This document shows, piece by piece, positions 25,723 through 36,309 of a stretch of 64,000 nt of DNA (within the stretch, counting starts at the first letter, position 1; the number at the start of each line of letters is the position of its first letter). The notes below the pieces were generated by a model, which saw only the letters and a program-made list of their open reading frames with translations, was not told the origin of the DNA and ran no database searches. Source of the DNA: Streptomyces sp. Ag109_O5-1 (lineage in GTDB: Bacteria > Actinomycetota > Actinomycetes > Streptomycetales > Streptomycetaceae); contig NZ_RKQF01000001.1 of NCBI RefSeq assembly GCF_003814875.1, forward strand, positions 5,208,001 through 5,272,000. The letters run 5' to 3'. Made by a program: the position numbers and the translations under genes.

Positions 25723-26919
25723 TCAGGCGTGGGCTGCCGCCAGGTGCTTGGCCAGGCGCGGTGAGGCGAACTCCGTACCGCACACGAACCGCATCACCGG
25801 GCCGTACGACGCCGCCGCCGGCAGGCCGGTGAAGTACAGGCCGGGCACGGAGGAGACGTATCCGGCGCCGAGTTTCGGGGCGCCGCGGCTGACTGCGACG
25901 CGGGTGCGCAGTTCGGGGCCGAGGAAGTCCATCGCCGCGATGTCGACCCGGTAGCCGGTGGCGGCGATGACATGGTCGGCGGTGAGGCGGTCGGTGCCGC
26001 CGTCGTGGGTGCGGACGGTGAGGACCGGGGCGCCGTCAAAGGTGTCGGCGCCGGTCACGGCGGCGACCTCGTGGACCTGGACCTTGCCTTCGAAGCGGTC
26101 GCGCAGCCACCAGGCGCCGAGCGGGCCGAGGACCCGGCGGACCAGGTAGTGGCGGGTCTGTGCCGGGAGGTAGCGGTAGGGGTGTGGGTAGTAGCTGAGC
26201 GCCCACAGTGACCAGGCCCGGCCGAACGGCGACTCCGGGCGCAGCTTCGGCTGGTCCCAGGGCGGTGCGCCGAAGGCGACCTTGCCGCGCCCGCGCGAGA
26301 CCACCCGGACCTGGGCGCCCGCCTCGGCCGCCAGGGCTGCCGTCTCCAGCGCGGACTGCCCGGCGCCGACGACGATCAGTTCCCGGCCGGAGAAGCGGGT
26401 GAGGTCGTGGTGCTGGGAGCAGTGCGAGACCGGTCCCGCGGGGCCGTCCGCCGCTGCCTTGCCGAGCTCCGCGGGGAGGTGGGCGAGACCCGACAGGCCG
26501 GTCGCGACGACGACGGCGCGGGCGGTAAACAACTCCCCCGAGTCCAGCTTGAGTTCGAAGCCGGCCGGCTTGTACCGGCCGACGGAGACCACCCGGACCC
26601 GTTCCAGCTCGGGCACCAGCTTCTGCTGGAACCACTCGCCGTAGCCGATGAAGGTCTCCACCGGGATGATGTCCTCGTCGGTCACCAGTCTGCGGATGCC
26701 CGCCGCGTCGCAGTAGTCGGCGAGGGTGTGCCCGCGCTGCGGGCAGTCGAGGCTGGAGGCGGCCGGGGTGGACTTCAGGATCATCCCGGCGGGCATGTGG
26801 TCGCGCCAGCTGACCATGGGGTCGCCGAAGACCCGGACGGGGATGCCGCGCGCCCTCAGATGGGCGGCGGTGGACAGGCCGAAGGGTCCGGCACCTATGA
26901 CTGCGACCGGTTCGATCAC
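25723..26919 (-). CDS. FAD-dependent NAD(P)-binding oxidoreductase (flavin monooxygenase-like)
   Basis: 398 residues. The FAD fingerprint VIGAGPFGLSTAAHL is at residues 6-20, VVATGLSGLAHLP is the ATG-type linker and IVVGAGQSALETAALAAEAG is the NAD(P) Rossmann motif. The layout is that of class B flavin monooxygenases and lysine/ornithine N-hydroxylase relatives, but the full FMO fingerprint is not obvious. GTG 26919 has GGAGGG 6 bases upstream; further upstream in-frame residues fall in the intergenic space and the ATP-grasp gene. It follows the ATP-grasp gene by 25 bases, so the two are probably co-transcribed and act on a common metabolite. Confidence 0.85.
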   Translation of the reverse strand: MIEPVAVIGAGPFGLSTAAHLRARGIPVRVFGDPMVSWRDHMPAGMILKSTPAASSLDCPQRGHTLADYCDAAGIRRLVTDEDIIPVETFIGYGEWFQQKLVPELERVRVVSVGRYKPAGFELKLDSGELFTARAVVVATGLSGLAHLPAELGKAAADGPAGPVSHCSQHHDLTRFSGRELIVVGAGQSALETAALAAEAGAQVRVVSRGRGKVAFGAPPWDQPKLRPESPFGRAWSLWALSYYPHPYRYLPAQTRHYLVRRVLGPLGAWWLRDRFEGKVQVHEVAAVTGADTFDGAPVLTVRTHDGGTDRLTADHVIAATGYRVDIAAMDFLGPELRTRVAVSRGAPKLGAGYVSSVPGLYFTGLPAAASYGPVMRFVCGTEFASPRLAKHLAAAHA

Positions 26920-26944
26920 GAAGTCCCTCCCCAGGACGTGATGC

Positions 26945-28210
26945 CTACTTCGTGGAGGTGCTGGAGCCGCGGCGGTTGGTGCGCCACAGCTGGTAGAGGT
27001 GCTTCGCACCCGGACGCACGAAACGGGCGAGCATCGTGACGAACGGCAGCGGGTCGTCACCCGCGAGCCAGGCCAGCTCGGTCCCGCTCGGCCGCCGCGG
27101 CGCGTGCGGTGTCGTATAGCCGCTGCGGCGGTAGGCGAGGAGGGCGGGCAGGTCGATGTTCTCCACGACGTACCGGTGGCCGGCGCGCTGTTCCCCCTCC
27201 GGAACGCGGCGCCCGGTCAGGTCCAGGTGCATGGCGCGGACGACGTCCACTCCCGACTCGCTCTCGAAGAGCCGGAACTGGGCGCCCATACGCGGGTTGA
27301 AGTCGAGCAGCTTGTACTGCCCGTCGCGCCGGTCGAAGCGCAGGTCGAGGTCGATGATGCCGGTGAAGCCGATCTGTTTGATGAAACGCGCGGCCAGGTC
27401 GGCGAGTTCCGGGTTGTCGACGACGTACGCGTTCGCGGTCATGCCCGCGTGCGGCGGCCAGGAACGCACCTTGACGCCGGTGAACAGGGCGCGCGGGGTG
27501 GAGTCGGCGTCGAAGTAGGCGTGCACGATCCAGTCCTCGGCCTCCTCCCTCGGCAGGTACTCCTGGAGGATGACACCCGGATGGGTGCCCCAGTCACGGG
27601 CGAGCGTGAGCAGACCCTCGCGGGTGGCGATCCGCGTCGTGCCGTTGACGGCGGGCTGTTTGCGCCGGACGAACGCCTCACGGTTCTTGGCCACGATCGG
27701 GAAGCGGGCCTTCTCCGCGAAGTCGACGATCTCGTCGTACGACTCCGGGAAGGCTGCCGACGGGCTGGGGATGCCGTGCTCGACGCACAGTTCGTGCAGG
27801 CCCTGCTTGCTCGCCAGGCGGCGGGGCAGTTCCGGCTCCACGCGCGGGAAGAGGAAACGGTCGCCGAGCGCGTCCTGATGCTCGGCGATCAGGACGGCGG
27901 CCTCCTCGTCGGTGGGGATCAGCACGGTCGGACGGCCGATGCGGCGGCCGATCCGCAGCAGCCCCTCGACCAGGTGATCCGGTTCCTCGGCGCCTGTTGT
28001 CGGCCACACGAACGCCCGTTTGAGATAACGGGACGAGGCCGCCGGTGTGTACGGATCCTCCGTGATCGCGTACATGGGAATGCCCAGACGGCCCAGGCTG
28101 CGAATCGCGCCGACCCCGCCGTGGTGCAGCGGATAGTCGCCGAACTTGACGATCAGGCCGGGCACGTCGCGGTCCGCCTCGAACGGCACGCTGACGGTCT
28201 TCCTGGCCAC
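26945..28210 (-). CDS. ATP-grasp carboxylate-amine ligase-like protein
   Basis: 421 residues of an ATP-grasp enzyme. The N-terminal pre-ATP-grasp domain (LIVKFGDYPLHHGGVGAIRS, PTVLIPTDEEAAVLIAEHQD) is followed by the ATP-binding core (PIVAKNREAFVRRK, GVILQEYLPREEAEDWIVHA) and the metal-binding end (IDLDLRFDRRDGQYKLLDFN and PRMG). Close relatives include D-aspartate ligase and other amino-acid or peptide ligases and siderophore/osmolyte enzymes. GTG 28210 (VARKTVSV) is chosen because a G-rich ribosome-binding region precedes it. Partner gene: the flavin oxidoreductase just downstream. The substrates are unknown. Confidence 0.85.
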   Translation of the reverse strand: MARKTVSVPFEADRDVPGLIVKFGDYPLHHGGVGAIRSLGRLGIPMYAITEDPYTPAASSRYLKRAFVWPTTGAEEPDHLVEGLLRIGRRIGRPTVLIPTDEEAAVLIAEHQDALGDRFLFPRVEPELPRRLASKQGLHELCVEHGIPSPSAAFPESYDEIVDFAEKARFPIVAKNREAFVRRKQPAVNGTTRIATREGLLTLARDWGTHPGVILQEYLPREEAEDWIVHAYFDADSTPRALFTGVKVRSWPPHAGMTANAYVVDNPELADLAARFIKQIGFTGIIDLDLRFDRRDGQYKLLDFNPRMGAQFRLFESESGVDVVRAMHLDLTGRRVPEGEQRAGHRYVVENIDLPALLAYRRSGYTTPHAPRRPSGTELAWLAGDDPLPFVTMLARFVRPGAKHLYQLWRTNRRGSSTSTK

Positions 28211-28456
28211 GGGTCCCCCCACGTGTCCCCCTCTACGGACCGGACCCACCCCGTCCGTGTCCCCCAAAGGACGCTAAGCCGGAATTGCCCCCTCCGACAA
28301 GGCCTATTCGGACATTGCGAACTCTTTAGACACTGCCACGACAGCCAACTCACCCGTAACGTGTGGCGCGACCACATGGAACGCCGCGCAACACCATGGC
28401 AATGCCGCCACATAGGCGGCCCCGCGCGGCACGGATGAGAGCGAGGCAGCCACCCC

Positions 28457-29677
28457 ATGCCCCCCTTGCCCCCCTTCGAGGTCCCCGAGGATGACCCCTT
28501 CGGCCCGCACAACCTTCCGTATGGCGTGTTCTCGACCTCCGAGAGCACCGAACGGAGGGTCGGCGTCCGCCTCGGCGACCACATCCTCGACGCCGGCGCC
28601 GCAGCCCTCTCGCTCGGCTCCCCGTACGCCTCCCTGCTGGCCCGGCCCACCCTCAACCCGCTGCTGGCCGCGGGCCGCACCACCTGGTCGGACGTACGGC
28701 GCGCCCTGACCGCCTGGGTGACGGTGCCCGCGCACCGTGAGGCCCTCGAGCCCCTCTTCCACCCGCTGTCGTCGGTGGCCCTGCACCTCCCCTTCGAGGT
28801 CGCCGACTACGTCGACTTCTACGCCTCCGAGAACCACGCCCGGAACGCAGGCCGCATCTTCCGCCCCGACGCCGCCGAACCGCTCACCCCCAACTGGAAG
28901 CATCTGCCGATCGGTTACCACGGCCGCGCGGGCACGGTCGTGGTGTCGGGCACGGACGTCGTACGGCCGTCGGGGCAGCGCAAGGCGCCCTCGGATCCGG
29001 CACCGGTGTTCGGCCCGTCGGCGCGGCTGGACATCGAGGCCGAGGTCGGCTTCGTCGTGGGCACGCCGTCGCAGCAGGGGCGGCCGGTCGCACTCGGCGA
29101 CTTCAGGGATCACGTCTTCGGGCTCACACTCCTGAACGACTGGTCGGCGCGGGACATCCAGGCCTGGGAGTACGTCCCCCTCGGCCCGTTCCTCGGCAAG
29201 TCGTTCGCCACCTCGGTCTCGGCGTGGATCACCCCGCTGGAGGCGCTGGAGGACGCGCGGGTCGCCCCGCCGAAGCGGACACACCCGCTGCTGCCGTACC
29301 TCGACGACTCGGCGGAGGAGCCCGCAGGTTACGACCTGCGGATGTCGATCGCGATCAACGGTGAGGTGGTGTCCGAGCCGCCGTTCTCCACCATGTACTG
29401 GACCGCCGCCCAGCAACTCGCCCACATGACCGTCAACGGCGCGTCGCTGCGCACCGGCGACCTGTACGGCTCCGGCACGGTGAGCGGCGCGGAGCCCGGA
29501 CAGCGCGGGTCGCTGCTGGAGCTGACCTGGAACGGGCGGGACCCCCTCGAACTCCCGAACGGGAAGCGGGCCTACCTGGAGGACGACGACGTGGTGACGC
29601 TGTCGGCGTGGGCACCGGGGCCGGGCGGGAGCCGGGTGGGACTCGGCGAGGTCAGCGGGCGGATCGTGGCGGGGTGA
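28457..29677 (+). CDS. fahA: Fumarylacetoacetase
   Basis: 406 residues, full length. It hydrolyses fumarylacetoacetate to fumarate and acetoacetate in the last step of tyrosine/homogentisate catabolism. The N-terminal SH3-like domain (NLPYGVFSTSESTERRVGVR) is followed by the catalytic fold with metal ligands in DYVDFYASENHA, LDIEAEVGF and LNDWSARDIQAWEYVPLGPF, and the substrate region TMYWTAAQQLAHMTVNG. No homogentisate dioxygenase gene is adjacent, so the pathway genes are dispersed. It diverges from the ATP-grasp gene across a 246-base intergenic region. Confidence 0.95.
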   Translation: MPPLPPFEVPEDDPFGPHNLPYGVFSTSESTERRVGVRLGDHILDAGAAALSLGSPYASLLARPTLNPLLAAGRTTWSDVRRALTAWVTVPAHREALEPLFHPLSSVALHLPFEVADYVDFYASENHARNAGRIFRPDAAEPLTPNWKHLPIGYHGRAGTVVVSGTDVVRPSGQRKAPSDPAPVFGPSARLDIEAEVGFVVGTPSQQGRPVALGDFRDHVFGLTLLNDWSARDIQAWEYVPLGPFLGKSFATSVSAWITPLEALEDARVAPPKRTHPLLPYLDDSAEEPAGYDLRMSIAINGEVVSEPPFSTMYWTAAQQLAHMTVNGASLRTGDLYGSGTVSGAEPGQRGSLLELTWNGRDPLELPNGKRAYLEDDDVVTLSAWAPGPGGSRVGLGEVSGRIVAG

Positions 29678-29799
29678 CGGCTGCGGGATCCAGGGCCGAG
29701 GAGGTGCACGCGACGGTACGACAGGCGTTGCGGAAGCAGGGACGCGCGAGTTCGCCGGGGCCGGAGGACAAGGGCGCCCGGATCCTCGTCGACACCTGA
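29674..29799 (+). CDS. Possible 41-residue protein overlapping the fahA stop
   Basis: A GTG overlaps the fahA stop codon (GTGA arrangement) and opens a 41-codon frame ending in TGA at 29799. The product is charged and has no recognised family (core: EEVHATVRQALRKQGRASS). Coupling to fahA is plausible; it could equally be chance. Confidence 0.25.
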   Translation: MTAAGSRAEEVHATVRQALRKQGRASSPGPEDKGARILVDT

Positions 29800-29835
29800 C
29801 TCACAGCGCCCCGCGCCGTCATACTGACGGGACAC

Positions 29836-29931
29836 GCACCATGCGATGCGCCCGCACGCGCACCGTGCGAGGCGGCGGCGCACGCACCGCGTGATGCGTC
29901 GGCGCCCGCACCTTCCGGCGCAACGGCGCAT
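29836..29931. repeat. Four imperfect tandem copies of a 24-bp unit
   Basis: Units begin with GCACC at 29836, 29860, 29884 and 29908, with a degenerate fifth remnant up to about 29960. They share GCACC-n-nGCGA/TGATGCG-n-CGGCGC elements. The array ends ~55 bases before the M56 protease gene, so it lies in its promoter or leader. Confidence 0.7.
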
Positions 29932-29987
29932 CACACCGCACCACGCATCGCCCGCACGCCTCTCCGATCAGGAAACGGAGCCCCGGC

Positions 29988-30926
29988 ATGACCGTCTGCC
30001 TGCTCCTGCTGAGCGCCGTCGCTCTGACGGCCGCGGTGCCCGCGCCGCGTGCGCTGGTGCGTGCCCTGTGGCCCGAGCGGGAACCGGTGGTCGCGCTGTG
30101 GGTGTGGCAGTGCCTGGTCGCGACCGTGCTGATGTGCTGCCTGGCCGCGCTGATCCTGGGTGCGGCAGCCGTCTTCCACACCGTGCGCGATCGGGTGTTC
30201 GCGCCGGCGCCGCCGGCGGTCACCGCCGCGTACGACCTCTCCGTCGCGCCCGTCTGGGCCGTCGCCCTCACGGTCCTGCTGGCCTGCGGGGCCGCATGGA
30301 CGACGGCGATGCTCGCCCGGGAACTGGTCGAGGCCCGGCGGCGCCGCGACCGGACCCGCGCCCACCTGCGTGAGCGGGCACCGGAGCTGCCGGCCGGGCT
30401 GCCTGCGACCCGCGGGCCCATGCTGGTACTGGAGGACGAGTACCCGGACGCCTGGTGGATGCCCGGACACCCCCCGCAGCTGGTCGTGACGACGGGGGCG
30501 CTGCACCGCCTCACCGACCACCAGCTCGACGCCGTGCTCACCCACGAGCGGGGCCACGCCCGTGCCCACCACGACTGGCTGCTCCACCTGTCCACCGCAC
30601 TGGCCACCGGCTTTCCGCGCGTGCCGCTCTTCTCCCACTTCTGCGACCAGACCCATCGGCTCGTCGAACTCGCCGCGGACGACACGGCATCCCGGCGCTG
30701 CGGCCACCTCACGACCGCACTGGCCCTGATCGAACTGAACCAGCACCGCGGTGTGCTGTCCTGTGCGTCGAGCCGCCGGCTGCTCGGTGAACGGGTCGAC
30801 CGACTGCTGGAGCCGCCACCACGACTGCTGCGCCGCCAGCGGGCCCTGACGACGACGGTGGCCGCGCTGGTGCCCCTGCTGCCGCTGCTGATCACGTTCG
30901 CGCCGGGGCTGACGGCGCTCGGCTAG
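29988..30926 (+). CDS. M56 (BlaR1-like) membrane metallopeptidase
   Basis: 312 residues with about four membrane segments, two at the N-terminus, one near residue 85-105 and one at the C-terminus. The zinc motif HEXXH appears as LTHERGHARAHHDWLL near residue 180, and LVELAADDTASRR supplies the downstream metal ligand. Such proteins resemble the protease domain of BlaR1/MecR1 without a sensor domain. In Streptomyces they usually accompany a BlaI-type repressor, but none is visible here. ATG 29988 has GGAG about 7 bases upstream. Confidence 0.9.
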   Translation: MTVCLLLLSAVALTAAVPAPRALVRALWPEREPVVALWVWQCLVATVLMCCLAALILGAAAVFHTVRDRVFAPAPPAVTAAYDLSVAPVWAVALTVLLACGAAWTTAMLARELVEARRRRDRTRAHLRERAPELPAGLPATRGPMLVLEDEYPDAWWMPGHPPQLVVTTGALHRLTDHQLDAVLTHERGHARAHHDWLLHLSTALATGFPRVPLFSHFCDQTHRLVELAADDTASRRCGHLTTALALIELNQHRGVLSCASSRRLLGERVDRLLEPPPRLLRRQRALTTTVAALVPLLPLLITFAPGLTALG

Positions 30927-31043
30927 GACCCTCCCGGCTCGCAGGCGGCGAGCCGGAGGGCCGACTGCGCAAATTGTTCGACTCCGGTCGGAGGCAGGGA
31001 GATAGCCTCGGCATTGCCATCGTCCGACGGGGAGGGGTAGCGG

Positions 31044-31691
31044 ATGCACGGACAGGACTGGGCCGAGCACGCGGGGGAGCTGTTCGAAGCGGCGATGTTC
31101 GACGGGGACACCTCTGCGCTGGACCGGTCCGATGATGTGCTGGACGCGGTCGAGGCGCCGCTTTCCATGGCGCGGGGCAAGGTACTGCACGTGCGCTTCC
31201 TGAACGACCGCAAAGAGAACAGCCGGGAACTGACCCTGTTCGAACGCGCGGCCAAGCTGTACCGGCGGCTGGGCGACGTGCCGGGGGAAGCGGACGCCCT
31301 GTTCTGGATCGGCTGCTGGCACCAGGTGGTGAAGGGCGACGGCGCCACGGGCAGGCCGTACTTCGAGCGGTCGTACGCGCTGGCAAAATCCGTCGACGAC
31401 CGGAGGACGATGTCCTACGCGGTACGCCATCTCGGTTTCGCCGACAAGGACGCGGGCCACTTCGATCAGGCCCGTGAGCGGTTGACCGAGTCGGTGTCGT
31501 TGCGCCGGGAGATCGGCTTCAGGCCCGGAGAAGCGGCCGGCCTGGTGGCCCTGGCCTACCTCGCGGCCGAGACCGGGAACCTGCCGACGGCACTCCACCA
31601 CCTCGACGAGGCCCAAGCGGTCGCCGAGAGCTGCGGGGCCAAGGCGGTGTCGGGGTGGATCGAGCAGGCCCGCACGTTCATGCGCTCCTAG
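31044..31691 (+). CDS. Tetratricopeptide-repeat protein
   Basis: 215 residues made of helical TPR-like repeats: ELTLFERAAKLYRRLGDVPG, YFERSYALAKSVDDRRTMSY, HFDQARERLTESVSLRREIG and NLPTALHHLDEAQAVAESCG. No catalytic domain is attached. The ATG lies after a G-rich GGGGAGGGG ribosome-binding region. It probably serves as a protein-interaction module; its partner is unknown. Confidence 0.8.
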   Translation: MHGQDWAEHAGELFEAAMFDGDTSALDRSDDVLDAVEAPLSMARGKVLHVRFLNDRKENSRELTLFERAAKLYRRLGDVPGEADALFWIGCWHQVVKGDGATGRPYFERSYALAKSVDDRRTMSYAVRHLGFADKDAGHFDQARERLTESVSLRREIGFRPGEAAGLVALAYLAAETGNLPTALHHLDEAQAVAESCGAKAVSGWIEQARTFMRS

Positions 31692-31922
31692 CTCCGCCTG
31701 CGGGCAAGGCCCCGGCCACGGCAACTCGATCGCCACACGGGCCGAGCACGAACATCCGAAACCGGCTCCCGTGACAGACCGCGGGAGCGCGGGTGAACAA
31801 ACCCGCCCCCCTCGGTGGCAGATCTTCTCCGCACCGCCCCGAAGCCCCAGCTCAGCTGCTTGTCCGACGAAGTCTCAAGTGGCACAACAATCCAGCAACA
31901 CCCCATTCCCTACCCCCTGGGC

Positions 31923-32390
31923 ATGGTTCGAGCCATGCCAGCCGCCGACCGCATCCGAGACCACGCCGGACAGGGCGCCGCCACCACGGTCGCCGCCCAC
32001 CGGACGCGTCGCCGGCTGCGCGCGGACCAGGCCCGGCAGCTCGCCGACCTCCTGCGCCACCAGATCCTCACCGGCGCCTGCCCGGACGGCACCCTCCCCC
32101 ACGAAACCAACCTCGCCACCGACTACCGCGCCTCCCGCAACACCGTCCGCCAGGCCCTGGATCTGCTACGGGCCGAAGGTCTGGTGGACCGGCTGCCCAG
32201 CGTGGGCACCGTGGTCGTCGCCCGGAAATACCCCCACGGGCTCGACCGGCTGATGGGCCTCGCGGAAACCCTCCACGAACACGGCCAGGTCACCAACGAG
32301 GTCCGCACCATAGTTCACCCCGGTCGGCGGTCCCTCCCGGTACATCGGCGAGGTGCGTCCGTTGGACGTGGCGACGGCGGGTGCTCGTGA
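31923..32390 (+). pseudogene. GntR-family regulator, 3'-truncated
   Basis: The first ~130 codons encode a normal GntR winged-helix domain (QARQLADLLRHQILTGACPD, SRNTVRQALDLLRAEGLVDR, LPSVGTVVV) and the start of a UTRA effector domain (LMGLAETLHEHGQVTNEVRT). After about 32310 the similarity stops and the frame runs for ~25 codons of unrelated, out-of-frame sequence that belongs to the HEAT-repeat gene below. Most of the ~150-residue effector domain is therefore missing. It could still bind DNA but not sense a ligand. Confidence 0.75.
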
Positions 32391-33357
32391 TGTGCCGCCG
32401 GTCGCCGCCGGGCCTGTGACGGCTGTCGTACGGCCCGTCGAGGTCGACCGGGCCGAGCCGGCCTCGCCCCGTCTGCTGAAGCTCCTCGCCCTCGCCGAGG
32501 AGGAGCCCGAACTCTCAGCCCTCGAGCCCTATTTGACGGACGGCGACCCCGCGGTTCGCCGTACGGCCGTGTCGGTTCTCACGGAGACGGCTCCAGCGGG
32601 TACCGGGCAGGCTCTGGCCGGTGCGCTGGCCGACCCTGATGCCGGGGTTCGTTCGGCTGCGGCTGCTTCGCTGCGGGAGCTGGTCGAGACGCTTCCGCCC
32701 GAACCTGCGCTGCGCGTCGCCCTTGCCGGTGCGCTCACCGTGGCCGACCCGGTTGTCCGGGCCGCCGCGCTCGACATGCTGCGGGCGCTGCGTCTGGGCG
32801 ATGTCGGCCTGTTCACCGCATCCCTGTCCGATGCCGATCCGGCGGTGCGGATCGAGGCGATACGGGCGCTGGTCTCAATGGATGCCGGCGACGCCTTGGC
32901 CCGTGCCGTCACCGACCCGTTCCGGGAGGTACGGGTGACGGTGGCGAAGGCCCTGGGGACGGTGGGGGCCTCCGGAGCCGCCTTTCAGGAGGACGGCGTC
33001 CTGGATGCCCTCACCGCGCTCGCCTGTGACGCCGATGTGCTGGTCCGAGGCGCCGCGTACGAAGCCCTCGCCGGTGTCGGCTGCCCTGCGCCGCTGGCCG
33101 GTAGTGCCGTGGCAGCGCTGGCTGACACCGCCTGGCAGGTGCGTGCCGGTGCCGCCAGGGCGCTGGGTGCCGCCGAGGCCGCCGTGGCGGTGCCCGCCCT
33201 CGCCAAGTCCCTCGCCGACCCGAACGCCGACGTCCGCAAGGCGACCGTCCTCGCCCTGACCCGGCATACCGGCGTCGAGGAGGCCCGCGCGGCCCTGGCC
33301 ACGGCGACGGCGGACTCGGACGCGGATGTCAGGGCCTATGCGGCGAGGGGGCTGTAG
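32314..33357 (+). pseudogene. HEAT-repeat protein fragment, 5'-truncated
   Basis: An open frame of 347 codons with no start at its upstream end: coding-like sequence (GGPSRYIGEVRPLDV) begins directly at the junction with the truncated GntR gene. The body is a series of HEAT/PBS-lyase repeats of ~31 residues (DPAVRRTAVSVLTE, DAGVRSAAAASLREL, DPAVRIEAIRALVSM, NADVRKATVLALTRH). It looks like the C-terminal part of a larger, two-domain protein whose N-terminal domain was lost. A GTG at 32353 could still start a shortened product of 334 residues. Confidence 0.65.
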
Positions 33358-33392
33358 GCGGCTGCCCAGCCGTCCCCCTCATATCCGGTCCC

Positions 33393-35429
<2,037 letters not shown>

Positions 35430-35485
35430 ACGTCGTCCCTCGACCACTGCCTCCACGATAGGGGTCCGGACCGACAACGCCGGAG

Positions 35486-35494
35486 TTATCCACA
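35486..35494 (+). promoter_or_regulatory. DnaA-box-like 9-mer TTATCCACA
   Basis: A perfect match to the E. coli DnaA box lies in the divergent promoter region between recQ and the secreted-protein gene. A single box does not indicate an origin, but could allow DnaA-linked control of recQ. Confidence 0.35.
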
Positions 35495-35647
35495 GGCTGA
35501 CGTCCGGCGGTGTCCTCAGTCCTTTGGCCGACTCCGCGTGGCGGCCCGGACACGGTGCGGGCCATGCTGCACGGGCGGGACCGGGGATGCCCGCGCTGTA
35601 CGGAGGTGCCGCGCTCACGGGCCTCTTCCGCCCCAAGGAGCACCAGG

Positions 35648-36166
35648 ATGTCTCTCAGGTCCCGTACCGCCGGCGCCGTTCTGGCGCTGGCAGTGCCGTT
35701 CGCTCTGGCAGGGGTTCCCGCCGGTACGGCTCCCGTCCCCGATGCCGACCCATTCATGCGGACGGATCTGACCCCGACGTACACGGCGACGGCGGACTAC
35801 CGGTACGAGCCGTTCGCGATCACGGACGGGTACACCCGCACCGACGCGTGCGACGCCCAGGCCGGCCAGGGAGGCGCGGGCCATCATTACGTCAGGTCCG
35901 CCGATGTCGGCAGCCTCGACCCGGCCGAGCCCGCGGGTCTCCTCTACGAGACGGACACCGGCGGCAACCGTGCCCTGGTCGCGGTGGAGTGGATCGTGCC
36001 CGCCGGGAGCGGTTCCACCGCGCCGACGTTGTTCGGGCAGACGTTCCAGGGGCCGACGACGGTTCCCGGTGTCATGGGGGCCGTATACACGCTGCACGCG
36101 TGGATCTGGAAGGACAATCCGAGTGGTCTGTTCGCACGGTGGAACCCGACGGTGAAGTGCCCGTAG
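35648..36166 (+). CDS. Small secreted protein of unknown function
   Basis: 172 residues. A signal peptide (SRTAGAVLALAVPFALAGVP, cleavage near residue 25-30) is followed by a globular exported domain rich in Tyr, Thr and Gly. Two cysteines in the mature part (DACDAQ and the C-terminal TVKCP) could form a disulphide. I recognise no catalytic motif. The ATG is set by AAGGAG 8 bases upstream. The transcript ends at the hairpin at 36259. Confidence 0.75.
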   Translation: MSLRSRTAGAVLALAVPFALAGVPAGTAPVPDADPFMRTDLTPTYTATADYRYEPFAITDGYTRTDACDAQAGQGGAGHHYVRSADVGSLDPAEPAGLLYETDTGGNRALVAVEWIVPAGSGSTAPTLFGQTFQGPTTVPGVMGAVYTLHAWIWKDNPSGLFARWNPTVKCP

Positions 36167-36258
36167 CCGTGACCGGCACGGTGGCGTGACCGGCGCGGTG
36201 GCGTGTCCGCGGCCCTGAGCCGCGCACGTTCATGGCCCTGAGCTGCGCACTCACACGC

Positions 36259-36294
36259 GTCGGCCCCGGTTCCTCGCGAGGGACCGGGGCCGAC
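36259..36294. terminator. Terminator between the secreted-protein gene and nuoN (convergent)
   Basis: Two 17-base arms (36259-36275 and 36278-36294) pair with one mismatch. The hairpin lies 16 bases from the nuoN stop and ~95 bases after the secreted-protein gene, so it probably ends the 15.8-kb nuo transcript and the opposing one. Confidence 0.8.
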
Positions 36295-36309
36295 GGCGGT
36301 ATGGACGAC

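Noticed and set aside
29674..30926. Small frame after fahA as a BlaI partner of the M56 protease
   Set aside because: At 41 residues it has no winged-helix segment and no BlaI signature.
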